64,000 bases of DNA from Candidatus Thiodiazotropha sp. (ex Monitilora ramsayi). Lineage in GTDB: Bacteria; Pseudomonadota; Gammaproteobacteria; Chromatiales; Chromatiaceae. How positions within the stretch are numbered: the stretch's first letter is position 1; every line of letters begins with the position of its first letter. Where the stretch lies: the NCBI GenBank assembly GCA_025655575.1, contig JAHXIP010000002.1:1-64000 (forward strand), read 5' to 3'. A program made the position numbers and the translations under genes. Below are positions 1-9,419 of the stretch, piece by piece. The notes under the pieces are model-generated. The model had not been told where the DNA came from and searched no databases. It was given only the letters and a program-made list of their open reading frames with translations.

Positions 1-59
1 CAGCGATCGGCTATGTCAGTCCAGCTGAGTTTGAGAGGAAGGCAGCAGTTGCTGCTTAG
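1..59 (+). mobile_element. C-terminal end of an IS3-family transposase (OrfB), cut by the window edge
   Basis: Reading from base 3, the first 18 codons give AIGYVSPAEFERKAAVAA and then TAG at 57-59. The 'GY-SP-EFE' ending is typical of the integrase domain C-terminus of IS3-family OrfB proteins. The right end of the element probably lies within the next 30-40 bases, but I cannot fix the terminal inverted repeat because the left end is outside the window. Whether the element is intact cannot be judged from here. Confidence 0.6.
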
Positions 60-194
60 TTAGGATGTCTACTTTTTGTGGGTAGGACCAACATTGCTTT
101 TTTAATAACAAAATTAAAAGGGATCTAGTAGCGGGGTTAGAGTATATTTACTCTGGCCCTAATGATGTGGGTTTTCACTCGAATTACTATAATC

Positions 195-3100
195 TTATAT
201 AGAGTTGTTTATAAGCTCTATCATAGAATTTATTTTTTCAATCTCCTCAGTTAGCAGAGCATCGTCATACTCTGAGATCTGCATTTTACGTTCATTAAGT
301 TTATCTAAGACAGTTTTATTTGATTTATCTTTAGCCAATGGATTGGCTCCGTGTTTTAACAGGACTACAGCCCCCTTCTGAATATACGATGATGCTGCTT
401 CTAATAGTAATTTATCTAAATTGCTCTTATCTTTTATAAGCATTAAGTCTAGGTGTTCGTATTTGCCACCAGTGAGCGCTAGACCCTTAGAAATACCATA
501 TTTTGGATTAGATATATTTTTATTTGAGTAATGGATCAGATCAAGTGCTAGTTTATCCATGTTATTAACCAAGGCATAGCCTATAGACGAAATATAAAAC
601 AATCTAGGTGAAAAACCCTGTGTTGGGTCTACGTCGTACTTAAGCAAAAGCATTGCCATGTCTGTATTCTTATTTTTTGTCGCAATATATATAGTTGAAT
701 ATCTGCGGTTTCTCTTAGTAAAAAAAGGCTTTGCCCCTTCATCTAACAAGTGTTTTGCCATATCAATATAATTATCTGATACGGCTTTGTATAATGCTTC
801 ACTTAGCTGAGTTTCAGTATGGTTACCTCGCTTTAAAACAATATCAACAATATCTAGCGACCATCCAACTGCCGCAAGAAGAGGGCTTGCACTAGATTTG
901 GCAGACGTTGTTGTTGCACCAGAGTTTATAAGAACGTCAAATGCTTCTCTATTTTTTAAAACTATTGAATAATACAAAGCAGACCTTCCCCACATATCCG
1001 TCATATTTATTTCATCGATTGTATATTTATTGATGTTTTTAATGACAGTATTTCTCATAACTGACTCAATAACATTATTAATACCAATCCTGAGATCTGA
1101 GTTGTCTTCAATAAGACGAATGATCTGGATATTACCGAGTAAGGCTGCACTATTTAATGCGCTATTCATATTAGGCGTTTTTAAATTAAACTCATGACCA
1201 GCTGAGATTAATTTATTCACTTTTCTGATATCATTGTACCTTATTGCGTCTACAGCTACTTTACTGCTGCGTTTGAATTTTTTTGATCTTGGATCAAGAT
1301 AAATATCACTTGGGATAACAGCGTTGTTTTTTTCTAAAACCTTAATTATCTCTCTATCAAGAATATTGTACGCCATTTGCAATAAAGATATGCCATCATG
1401 TCCACTCCAATTCACATCTCCTTCATTAGCAATTAGCAACTTTAACATCTCAACATGACCATGTTTTATAGCTTCATATAATGATGATTGATCCTTATCT
1501 TCAACTACCACACCTTGTTTGAGCAATATTTTTGATAGCTCAATATGATTATTTTTTACTGAAATAATTAAAGCAGATAAATTTACTTTTGCACCATGCT
1601 TGAACAGAGACGTAACCACCTTGATATCACCACTAGCAGATGCCAATAAGAGAGTTTCTGGACGAACCGCACTTGCCCCCCTTGAAAGTAACAATTCAAT
1701 AATTTTATTTTGCTTATACTGTATAGCCACCATTAACGGGGTTTTATCTGCGCAATATGAGGTATGACCACTCGCAAATATCAGTGGGCAGTGGTTATCT
1801 ACAAAAAATCCTTCATCTAATATCTGTCTCACAATTTTTGTTTGTCCAATTTTAATCGCACGAAATATTTTCTCGAGTTTTTCATCAGCTTCTTTTTTTG
1901 TGTATGCGCCATAAGAAGCAAGAAGCTTTTTAAGCTCGGCATTATCAGCATGTTCGGCCCAATCGTAGGGTGTTCTGGGAGATTGACGAACTTGGAATAT
2001 ATTAGGATTCGCGCCCTTATCTAAAAGATATTTAATCCAGCTTAAATCTTCAGGCTCACCATAATTCATGCTCTCAATCAGAAGATTACTATTTCCGCCT
2101 CTTACAGCATTAATGTCTGCACCCTGATCAAGAAGATACTTGATAATAACATTCTTGTTTTTAGTCCAGTTTGCTTTTTCTAAAACCGATGGGCCAAGAG
2201 GTTTTCTGTGACCAATCTTTGCGCCCAGACTAATTAATAATTTAACTCTTTCTAAATCACCTATTTCAGCCGCATGCATTAAAGGCGTATTACCTTTACC
2301 ATCCATAACATTAGGATTTGAACCTCTTAAAACAAAATCACTAATCAATAGATTATTAGCTGTTTTATCTTTCCAGCTTTTCGCTAAATGGTGCAAAAGC
2401 GTTACTCCATTCAAGCCACTATCATCTACTTTCGCACCCATTTTGACTAAGCGATTAAATATTGGAGTATTAATATACCCCCCCGCATACGCTGCTGTAA
2501 TTATAGAATTGTCATTTGAATTTAAGGTTACATCAACATGTTGCTCTAACAAGAGTTCTACTACATCCATATAGGTTGATCGTTTAAGAGCTAATATGAG
2601 CACCGTTTCATTTGAATTATTTTGCTGATTTAAATCAGTACCATGCTTTATAAACAATTTCAGCAGAGTCAAATAGTCTTTTGCAGGTATGTATTTTTTC
2701 ATCAGTACGTGCAAAGGTGTTTCTTTTCTACCATTAATTATTTTTACATCTGCGCCTAACTGTATTAATACAGGAATTGTCCATATTGCATTCTCCTTAT
2801 CATGGGCCGCATAATGCAGTGCACTATTTCCGTTAACAGAACCTGTAACATTTGCATTTGCTTTTAACAGGATATCAAATGCAACCATATCCCTAACTTG
2901 AAGCGCAGAAAGCAGCGGTGTGTACCCATTTTTTGTTTCTGTATTAATATTTACACCGTTTTCAATCAAGTAGCTTATAAACTCCTTGGAGTTTTGCTTC
3001 CCAATTGCTTTATGGAGCAATGTATATCCATCTGCATCATGTGCATTGATATCAAAGCCATTTTGTATTTGTTGTCTTATATAATTCCAATCATTTTTTT

Positions 3101-3233
3101 TAATAGCCTTTATGACATCTTTGTCTAACATTGTGGTAGAAAATGAGTACGTCGGCCACAATGAAAAAAAAGTTATGGCTATTAATACCAGGTAATTTTT
3201 TTTAAAGAATTTATAACTTAATGGATTCTTCAT
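195..3233 (-). CDS. Exported ankyrin-repeat protein, 1012 aa
   Basis: The protein starts with a Sec-type signal peptide: KNPLSYKFFKKN, a hydrophobic core LVLIAITFF, and probable cleavage after about residue 32 (YSFS-TT). The rest is a long array of about 33-residue ankyrin repeats, recognisable by motifs such as DADGYTLLHKAI, NGYTPLLSAL and GNTPLMHAAEIGDLERVKLL, in two blocks separated near residue 450. Ankyrin arrays bind other proteins, so a periplasmic or secreted binding role is likely, but the partner is unknown. The ATG is preceded by AGGGATATC, an acceptable ribosome site. The gene is clearly more AT-rich than everything to its right and lies next to an IS3 end, which suggests horizontal acquisition. 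I see no enzymatic domain. Confidence 0.85.
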   Translation of the reverse strand: MKNPLSYKFFKKNYLVLIAITFFSLWPTYSFSTTMLDKDVIKAIKKNDWNYIRQQIQNGFDINAHDADGYTLLHKAIGKQNSKEFISYLIENGVNINTETKNGYTPLLSALQVRDMVAFDILLKANANVTGSVNGNSALHYAAHDKENAIWTIPVLIQLGADVKIINGRKETPLHVLMKKYIPAKDYLTLLKLFIKHGTDLNQQNNSNETVLILALKRSTYMDVVELLLEQHVDVTLNSNDNSIITAAYAGGYINTPIFNRLVKMGAKVDDSGLNGVTLLHHLAKSWKDKTANNLLISDFVLRGSNPNVMDGKGNTPLMHAAEIGDLERVKLLISLGAKIGHRKPLGPSVLEKANWTKNKNVIIKYLLDQGADINAVRGGNSNLLIESMNYGEPEDLSWIKYLLDKGANPNIFQVRQSPRTPYDWAEHADNAELKKLLASYGAYTKKEADEKLEKIFRAIKIGQTKIVRQILDEGFFVDNHCPLIFASGHTSYCADKTPLMVAIQYKQNKIIELLLSRGASAVRPETLLLASASGDIKVVTSLFKHGAKVNLSALIISVKNNHIELSKILLKQGVVVEDKDQSSLYEAIKHGHVEMLKLLIANEGDVNWSGHDGISLLQMAYNILDREIIKVLEKNNAVIPSDIYLDPRSKKFKRSSKVAVDAIRYNDIRKVNKLISAGHEFNLKTPNMNSALNSAALLGNIQIIRLIEDNSDLRIGINNVIESVMRNTVIKNINKYTIDEINMTDMWGRSALYYSIVLKNREAFDVLINSGATTTSAKSSASPLLAAVGWSLDIVDIVLKRGNHTETQLSEALYKAVSDNYIDMAKHLLDEGAKPFFTKRNRRYSTIYIATKNKNTDMAMLLLKYDVDPTQGFSPRLFYISSIGYALVNNMDKLALDLIHYSNKNISNPKYGISKGLALTGGKYEHLDLMLIKDKSNLDKLLLEAASSYIQKGAVVLLKHGANPLAKDKSNKTVLDKLNERKMQISEYDDALLTEEIEKINSMIELINNSI

Positions 3234-3700
3234 GATATCCCTGCATATTTTTTTCTGTAAGTCAGACAGACTCTTATGTAATCTTGCAATCTACTCATTG
3301 AACGGTTGTAACAACAACTGACAGATAAGGTACAAGAGCGCGGCTTCCATCAGGGCTCGAAGGACAATATGTCACTTCATTGAGAGGCCGAGTGTAAGGT
3401 TGCAGTTGTGACCGTTGTTTCATGTCAGTTCTTGATTGGCAACCCTGGATGGGACCATGTAAGGTGATTATTTCGCACTCACTGAAATCGAGATATCATG
3501 CAATAAATTCCCACTTAACCCTCTCATGTGCTGAATAGTATTTCTGAACATATGACAAACAGCTCATCTGAATTGATATCTCTAGATCAATCAGACGACC
3601 CGTTTCCAATACTATGCAACATGCCAGGTAAAATCTGGCATAGAGGTATTATACGAAGTGACAGCACCTCCCTGTCTCATCCTCCCTTTAGTTGAACAGC
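3234..3700. other. Intergenic region between parA and the ankyrin gene
   Basis: These 467 bases contain no convincing gene. The right part holds a short inverted repeat, ATGCCAG (3621-3627) and CTGGCAT (3635-3641), downstream of parA, which could act as a weak terminator although no T-run follows it. The left part should carry the promoter of the ankyrin gene. Base composition shifts here from AT-rich to GC-rich, so this stretch may include the junction of the acquired segment. Confidence 0.4.
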
Positions 3701-4456
3701 TTAAAACCCGTTCCCTAACCTCTCCTGCACATCCATCCACAACGCCTGGTAGGCGCTGGCGGCGAAGCTGTTGGGGGCGAAGCCTTCCACCGGCATGCGG
3801 TGGATACCCATCTTTTCCACATCGCTGGCGTAGGGGATCTGCGCCTTGAGCAGTTCACCTCGCTGATCGGGCAGGTCGCGCATGACGTCGAGGTGCATGC
3901 GTTTACGGCGGTCGACCATGGAGAAGAAAGGCATCAGCTCCAGGCCGGTGATGCGGTGGCCTTCGAGAAAGTCGAGCAGTTGCTGATAGGTACGCAGGGA
4001 GAGCGTGGTGGGGATCAGCGGCAGCAGCAGGCCTTCGGCGGCACGGAAGATATTCTCAGACACAAGTGAGATGCTGGGGGGGCAGTCGAGGAAGACGTAG
4101 TCATAGGCCTTGGACAACGGACGCAGTAGTTTGAGCAGTTGTTTGGTGGGCTTCTTGGCGTCTTCCAGGCGCAGGTCCATGTTGCGGTAGGAGAAGTCAG
4201 CCGGCAGCATGTCGAGGTTTTCGAAGTCGGTAGCCTTGACCACTTCATCGAGGTCGACCTTGCCAGCGATCAGCTTTCTGCTGCCTCCCCTTACCTTCGG
4301 TTTGATTCGAAAATAGAAGGTGGCGGCCGCCTGGGGATCGAGATCCCAGATCAGTGTTCTATAGCCTTGTCTCGCTGCCAGGTAGGCGAGGTTGACGGCA
4401 GTAGCAGTTTTGCCGACACCACCTTTGATGTTGTAGACCCCAAGAATATGCATCAT
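3701..4456 (-). CDS. ParA/MinD-type partitioning ATPase, 251 aa
   Basis: This is a P-loop ATPase of the ParA family. It has the deviant Walker A KGGVGKTAT (about residues 12-20), the switch region with DLDPQAA (about 38-44), and a Walker B-like strand VFLDCPPS (about 126). Such proteins bind DNA non-specifically as ATP dimers and position plasmids, chromosomes or large cell bodies through a partner protein. No ParB or parS accompanies it. Instead the gene starts inside the stop codon of the CHAD-domain gene (TAATG, shared base 4456), with GGAGG encoded in the last codons of that gene, so the two are translationally coupled. The CHAD protein is therefore the natural partner candidate. Two adjacent ATGs are possible starts (MMHILGV). 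Confidence 0.9.
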   Translation of the reverse strand: MMHILGVYNIKGGVGKTATAVNLAYLAARQGYRTLIWDLDPQAAATFYFRIKPKVRGGSRKLIAGKVDLDEVVKATDFENLDMLPADFSYRNMDLRLEDAKKPTKQLLKLLRPLSKAYDYVFLDCPPSISLVSENIFRAAEGLLLPLIPTTLSLRTYQQLLDFLEGHRITGLELMPFFSMVDRRKRMHLDVMRDLPDQRGELLKAQIPYASDVEKMGIHRMPVEGFAPNSFAASAYQALWMDVQERLGNGF

Positions 4457-6006
4457 TAACCTCCGAACAGCCGTTTGAAGGCTTGCTGATTCTCATCGCT
4501 GCTGAAGCTGGCAAACAGGCCGGCGAAATCTTCTCTGGCCTGGACCTGCATTTCGAGTAGTTGTCCCACCAGAATACCCATGGCCATCAGCGCACTGGCC
4601 GGTGCGCCCTCTTCCATCATCTGCTTGCCGATGGCTTCCAGGGATTCTGCCTGTACCTGGAGGTCCTGAAACTCACCCAGGTTGTCGAGGATCGTCTTCA
4701 GCTCTTTGATCAGCTGGCGAATCTCGGGCTTGGGATAGAGACTCTGAAAGAACTCCATCAGGTAGCGCAGTTTCTTGCAGTCTTTGCGCAGGTCATGCAA
4801 CCGCTCCGCCGGTGATTTGGCTTTGATACTGCGGCCATCTTTCAGCACCTTGTTGTAGAGCTTGCGGATACGCTGGTCGGCCAGGCTGGCAATGGGGCGC
4901 AATGCATTGGGGGCAGTCGGCTTCTTGGGCACCGGCTGGTTGAGCCAGGCGCGCCAGGTTTTGATGATCTTGCGGAAGTGGGGTGAGTTGAGTTTCTTGA
5001 CCAGCGTCTGCTGTGCCTGCTTGTGATGCTCGACGAGAAAGCTGTGGAAGGGATCGAGATCGCCTTGTATCGCTTCGGGCAGGCTGGCCCGGTAGTCATC
5101 ATACTGCAGCAGGTAGACATCGAGATCCCGCGTGGGGCCGGTGACCTGACCGATCCAGCCCAAGCCCTGTTTGAATGTCTCCAACTCACTCGGCTCGAAG
5201 ACGCCTTTAATCTGGCTCATAGCCGATCGCGTACGACGGGTGGCGACACGCAGGTCGTGTAGAAACTCACTGTCGAGATTGGCCTTGGTGCCGGGGATAT
5301 TGGTTTCCAGGGTATCCAGCAGACTGAGCATGATCTTTTTCGCGGTGGCGTCAGATCGGGCATCCGGATCGAGCCGGTAGTTGAGCTTGGAGCTGTAGTC
5401 TCCCGGCTTGGTGCCGATGCCGATTAAGGCATATTCGTAGAGGCTCTGCTCGGTGGCGATCAGCTTTAATTGATCCAGCTGGGATCGAAGACGATTGAAA
5501 TCCTTGTCATACCCTTTGAGTGGATTCAGCAATACCCGGCCATCAAGCTCACCGCTCTTTTTGCCGTCCAGCGAGGCGAAACGATTCTCCTGCAGCACGA
5601 TACGGACGACGGTCTTCTCTTCATCATCGAGTATCCGCAGGGTGCGAAGCTTTTGCGAGATCTCCACCTGTGGCAGCAGGACCCGCATCTCCAGTACTTT
5701 AGCGAGCTGGTCACGCAGTTCCCCTTGGGGCAGGTTTTCGTGGAAGTCCGGTGCCTGTTGAATATCCAGACATGCCTGGTATTCACTGGTCTTACGGTCG
5801 ATCCAGCAGAGCCGGTTGATCTGGTTCTGCTCACTAACCAACTCACCGCCTGCCTGCCAAACACGCCAGTCGAAACTGTCGTAGAAGGTCTGGCTCGCCT
5901 CGACGGCAGCGTCTTCGTGCAAGGTATTGGTCTCTGCCAGTTGTTCTTTGAGACTCTTGAGGTCGAGCCCTTCCGGCAACAGATAAGAAATGGGTTGTGG
6001 TGCCAT
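4456..6006 (-). CDS. CHAD-domain protein with divergent CYTH-like N-terminus, 516 aa
   Basis: The C-terminal half (about residues 230-510) is a CHAD domain. It is helical and carries conserved basic/histidine motifs, including LHDLRVATRRTRSA (about 250) and LHDLRKDCKKLRYLMEF (about 410), which in known CHAD proteins bind polyphosphate. The N-terminal about 200 residues begin with a pattern like a CYTH/triphosphate tunnel enzyme (FYDSFDWRVWQAGGEL), but I do not see a clear ExExK signature, so catalysis is doubtful. The gene is upstream of and coupled to the ParA ATPase. CHAD proteins are known to attach to polyphosphate granules, so a role in granule binding or positioning is a reasonable inference. 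No cognate polyphosphate kinase is in view. Confidence 0.85.
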   Translation of the reverse strand: MAPQPISYLLPEGLDLKSLKEQLAETNTLHEDAAVEASQTFYDSFDWRVWQAGGELVSEQNQINRLCWIDRKTSEYQACLDIQQAPDFHENLPQGELRDQLAKVLEMRVLLPQVEISQKLRTLRILDDEEKTVVRIVLQENRFASLDGKKSGELDGRVLLNPLKGYDKDFNRLRSQLDQLKLIATEQSLYEYALIGIGTKPGDYSSKLNYRLDPDARSDATAKKIMLSLLDTLETNIPGTKANLDSEFLHDLRVATRRTRSAMSQIKGVFEPSELETFKQGLGWIGQVTGPTRDLDVYLLQYDDYRASLPEAIQGDLDPFHSFLVEHHKQAQQTLVKKLNSPHFRKIIKTWRAWLNQPVPKKPTAPNALRPIASLADQRIRKLYNKVLKDGRSIKAKSPAERLHDLRKDCKKLRYLMEFFQSLYPKPEIRQLIKELKTILDNLGEFQDLQVQAESLEAIGKQMMEEGAPASALMAMGILVGQLLEMQVQAREDFAGLFASFSSDENQQAFKRLFGG

Positions 6007-6153
6007 GTACTGTCTCTTTCAAGCCAAGCTAAGGAGATTAACTGACCGGCAGGGATGTGACAAATCTATGATGTCCCAAGCGTTTTATCTGGAGGAATTG
6101 GAAGGCGGCATGGTGCGGCTGGACCACACCCAACAGGATCGTTGATGCTCAAT

Positions 6154-6233
6154 CGTAGGTTGGTGCAGAGCGAAGCGAGGCCCAACGTTTTTTATGCTCC
6201 GACGTTGGGCTTCGTGCCTCAGCCCAACCTACG
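6154..6233. repeat. Palindromic intergenic repeat (REP/BIME-like)
   Basis: The left arm, from CGTAGGTTGG, and the right arm, ending CCCAACCTACG at 6233, form an imperfect inverted repeat of about 80 bp. Internal arms GCCCAACGT and ACGTTGGGC (about 6180-6210) fold as well. It lies just downstream of pepN, between pepN and the CHAD gene. A half-copy (GTAGGTTGGGC) occurs at 28303-28313. I infer a dispersed genomic repeat; it could also serve as a 3' mRNA stabiliser for pepN. Confidence 0.65.
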
Positions 6234-6243
6234 GGGTGTACAG

Positions 6244-8904
6244 TTATTCCGTGGTCGTCTCCGCCAGGCTTTTACTGGCAATCTCGAAAACATCCTTGGA
6301 GACATCGGACTTTGCCAGCACCCTTTCAAACTGGGCCTTCATCAATGCCTGCCGGTTTGCATCATATCGGCGCCAGCGGCTCATGATTCGCAGCATGCGG
6401 GCGGCGATCTGGGGGTTGAGACTATCGAGGGCCAATACATGGTCGGTGAGAAACGCATAACCGGAGCCGTCGGCCGCATGGAAATGAATCAGGTTGGCAC
6501 TGCAGAAGACGCCTACCAGGCTGCGTACTTTGTTGGGATTGCGCAGGGAGAATGCCGGATGGGTCATCAGGGACTTGACCTGCTGCAGCGTGCCGGGGAG
6601 TTTGGCGTTGGCCTGCACCGAGAACCACTTGTCCATGACCAGGGGATCGTCACGCCATTTGGCCTCGAAGGCGGCCAGTGCTTCGTCCCGTTGTGGACAG
6701 TCGGTGTTGGCCAGTGCGCTGAGGGCGGCCATCACATCGGTCATATTGTTCGCTGCCTGGAACTGGTTCATGCAGAGCGCGTTGATCTCCGGCTCATTCA
6801 GCTGCATCAGCAGGTTGAGCGCCAGGTTCTTGAGACTGCGCCTGGCCATTGAGGTGTGTTCGATGTCGTAATCACCGGGCTGGCAATGGGTACTGTAGAC
6901 CCGCAACAGGTCCTCCCGCAGACGCGTGGCGAGCTCATGCTTGAGCCACTCCCGGGCCTGATGGATCGCTTCGACATCCACCTCCGCCATCTGATCACCC
7001 AGGGTCGATTCCGCAGGCAGACTCAACACCTCGGCGAGCAGGGCCTTATCCGCCTGTTCATCGTTCAACGCCTTGGCGAAGGCTTCTACATAACCCCTAT
7101 CGATACTGAGCGGTTTGCCTGCCTGGATGCTGGCAACCAGATCCAGCAGGGTACGCTGGGAGAGGGTGTTTGCCGCATCCCAGCGGTTGAAGTCGTCCGT
7201 GTCCCGGGCCATGAGGAACATCAGCTCCCGGTCGCTGTAGTCGAAGTCGAGTTTCACTGGCGCAGAGAAGCCCCGCAGCAGGGAGGGAACCGGCTGGCTT
7301 GAGATGCCGGTGAAGGTAAAGCGCTGCTCGGACGAGTTGAGTTCCAATACCCGCTGAGTGTTAGTGGGCACTGACTCACCTTCCAATTGCAGCGGCAGTT
7401 CATGCCCTGCCTCATCGAGCAGGGCGATGGCTACGGGGATATGGAAGGGTTGCTTGTCGGACTGCCCAGGAGTCGCTGGGCAACTCTGATGGAAGTCGAG
7501 ATGATAGCTGTTAGACGAGGCGTCATATTCAGCTTCGACCCGGATCTCGGGTGTGCCCGCCTGCTCATACCAACGCCTGAACTGGCTCAGGTCACGGCGG
7601 CTGGCGTCCTCCATACATTTGACGAAATCCTCGGTGGTAACCGCCTGACCGTCGTGGCGTTCAAAGTAGAGATCGGTGGCCTTGCGATAGTGCTCAGGGC
7701 CAAGCAGGTTGGCCTGCATGCGCACGACCTCGGCACCCTTCTCGTAGACGGTTACCGTGTAGAAGTTGTTGATCTCCATGTAGCTGTCGGGTCTGACCGG
7801 ATGCGCCATGGGCCCTGCGTCCTCGGCAAACTGATGACTGCGCAGCAATCGCACGTCCTCGATGCGTTTGACCCCACGTGAGCCCATGTCGGCTGAGAAC
7901 TCCTGGTCACGAAAAACGGTCAAGCCCTCTTTCAGGCTCAACTGGAACCAGTCACGGCAGGTGATCCGGTTGCCGGTCCAGTTGTGGAAATATTCATGGG
8001 CGATGACGCCTTCGATACCCTGGAAATCCCGGTCGGTGGCGGTATCGGGACGTGCCAGTACATATTTGGAGTTGAAGATATTCAGCCCCTTGTTCTCCAT
8101 CGCTCCCATATTGAAATCGTTGACCGCCACGATCATAAAGATGTCGAGATCGTATTCACGGCCGTAGTGTTCCTCGTCCCAAGCCATGGCATGTTTCAGG
8201 GAGCGCATGGCGTGGTCGCACTTGTCGATGTTCTCCGGTTCCACATAGATACGCAGATCCACCTCACGACCCGATTGGGTTGTGTAGCTATCCTGCTGAA
8301 AACGCAGATCCCCTGCCACCAGCGCGAAGAGATAGCAGGGCTTGGGAAAGGGGTCATGCCAGGTCACCTGGTGACGACCGTCCGGCAGGTCACGCTCCTC
8401 GGTGCAGTTGCCATTGGAGAGCAACACTGGGTAGCGGGACTTGTCGGCGGTGATGCTGGTGGTGAAGCCCGACATGATATCTGGGCGATCCGGGAAGAAG
8501 GTGATTCGACGGAAGCCCTCTGCTTCGCACTGGGTGCAGTACATGCCGCCGGATTGGTAGAGACCCTCCAGCGCCGTATTCTCCTGCGGTCGGATCTCAA
8601 CCCGAGTAAGCAGGCTGAAGCGCTCCGGCACGTCCGGGATGGTCAGTGTGGCAGACTCATATCGATAGTCATCCGCTTGCAACTGACGATCATCGAGTGA
8701 CAGTTCAATCAGCGTCAATCCCTCGCCATCGAGCTGCAGGGGAGGATTGTCCCGCTGACTGGCCGGGTTCTTTTTCACCTGCAGACGGCTGACCACTTGC
8801 GTGACCTCATCCCGCAGATCGAATGCAAGATCCACATGTTCGATCAGGTAATCGGGAGGAAGATAATCCTTGAGATAGATGGTCTTCGCATTGTCAGTTC
8901 GCAT
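6244..8904 (-). CDS. pepN: Aminopeptidase N, 886 aa
   Basis: This is an M1-family zinc metallopeptidase that removes N-terminal residues from peptides in the cytoplasm. The exopeptidase motif GAMEN (about residue 265) and the zinc site HEYFHNWTGNR (HExxH, about 300), with the downstream glutamate region LKEGLTVFRDQEF, are intact. Length and the start MRTDNAKTIYLKDY match the long gammaproteobacterial PepN type, including the C-terminal helical domain. It stands alone: the repeat at 6154 follows it, and about 240 bases separate it from the divergent grxC. Confidence 0.97.
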   Translation of the reverse strand: MRTDNAKTIYLKDYLPPDYLIEHVDLAFDLRDEVTQVVSRLQVKKNPASQRDNPPLQLDGEGLTLIELSLDDRQLQADDYRYESATLTIPDVPERFSLLTRVEIRPQENTALEGLYQSGGMYCTQCEAEGFRRITFFPDRPDIMSGFTTSITADKSRYPVLLSNGNCTEERDLPDGRHQVTWHDPFPKPCYLFALVAGDLRFQQDSYTTQSGREVDLRIYVEPENIDKCDHAMRSLKHAMAWDEEHYGREYDLDIFMIVAVNDFNMGAMENKGLNIFNSKYVLARPDTATDRDFQGIEGVIAHEYFHNWTGNRITCRDWFQLSLKEGLTVFRDQEFSADMGSRGVKRIEDVRLLRSHQFAEDAGPMAHPVRPDSYMEINNFYTVTVYEKGAEVVRMQANLLGPEHYRKATDLYFERHDGQAVTTEDFVKCMEDASRRDLSQFRRWYEQAGTPEIRVEAEYDASSNSYHLDFHQSCPATPGQSDKQPFHIPVAIALLDEAGHELPLQLEGESVPTNTQRVLELNSSEQRFTFTGISSQPVPSLLRGFSAPVKLDFDYSDRELMFLMARDTDDFNRWDAANTLSQRTLLDLVASIQAGKPLSIDRGYVEAFAKALNDEQADKALLAEVLSLPAESTLGDQMAEVDVEAIHQAREWLKHELATRLREDLLRVYSTHCQPGDYDIEHTSMARRSLKNLALNLLMQLNEPEINALCMNQFQAANNMTDVMAALSALANTDCPQRDEALAAFEAKWRDDPLVMDKWFSVQANAKLPGTLQQVKSLMTHPAFSLRNPNKVRSLVGVFCSANLIHFHAADGSGYAFLTDHVLALDSLNPQIAARMLRIMSRWRRYDANRQALMKAQFERVLAKSDVSKDVFEIASKSLAETTTE

Positions 8905-9146
8905 GAAGTTACCCTTGTAGAGTGTGAATCGCCGGATACGCCGAAAGCCGCCAGTCTAATAGTGCCGCTATGGCTGACGCAATAAACCCTCCAGTTGACC
9001 TGAGATCTGACTGAATTTGAGATGACAACGTGGAAGTTGACCTACTCTGCTGCTAGGATAGCTCTCATTCAAAGAATAATATTTTTTATCGTTTACAAGC
9101 AGTTAGTCTAATAATGACTGCCTATAGTCTTTTGAAGGAATGTTTT

Positions 9147-9410
9147 ATGCCTCATGTGGTCATGTACAGCACCGCTATCTGCCCCTACTGCGTGCGCGCT
9201 AAATATCTGCTCGATAACAAGGGCGTCAGCTTTGAAGAGATTCGCATCGATCACAATCAGGAGATCATGCAGGAGATGATGCAGCGCAGTAACCGCCATA
9301 CGGTGCCACAGATTTTCATCGACGACTTCCATGTCGGCGGCTATGACGACCTGGCTTCCCTGGAGATGTCGGGCCGCCTTGACCAGCTACTGGAAATTGA
9401 AGAGGAGTAG
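9147..9410 (+). CDS. grxC: Glutaredoxin 3 (GrxC type), 87 aa
   Basis: This small dithiol glutaredoxin has the active site CPYC at residues 12-15, and the glutathione-binding TVPQIFI and GGYDDL motifs follow in the usual order. It uses glutathione to reduce protein disulfides in the cytoplasm. I place the start at ATG 9147 (MPHVVMYS) because GAAGGA lies just upstream and the length then equals the family norm; an in-frame ATG at 9114 would add 11 atypical residues. The Hsp15-like gene follows after 9 bases, probably in one transcript. Confidence 0.95.
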   Translation: MPHVVMYSTAICPYCVRAKYLLDNKGVSFEEIRIDHNQEIMQEMMQRSNRHTVPQIFIDDFHVGGYDDLASLEMSGRLDQLLEIEEE

Positions 9411-9419
9411 CCAGACACC

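Noticed and set aside
7984..8700. 238-codon open frame on the plus strand
   Set aside because: Antisense to the conserved catalytic part of pepN; GC-rich codon use produces long shadow frames.
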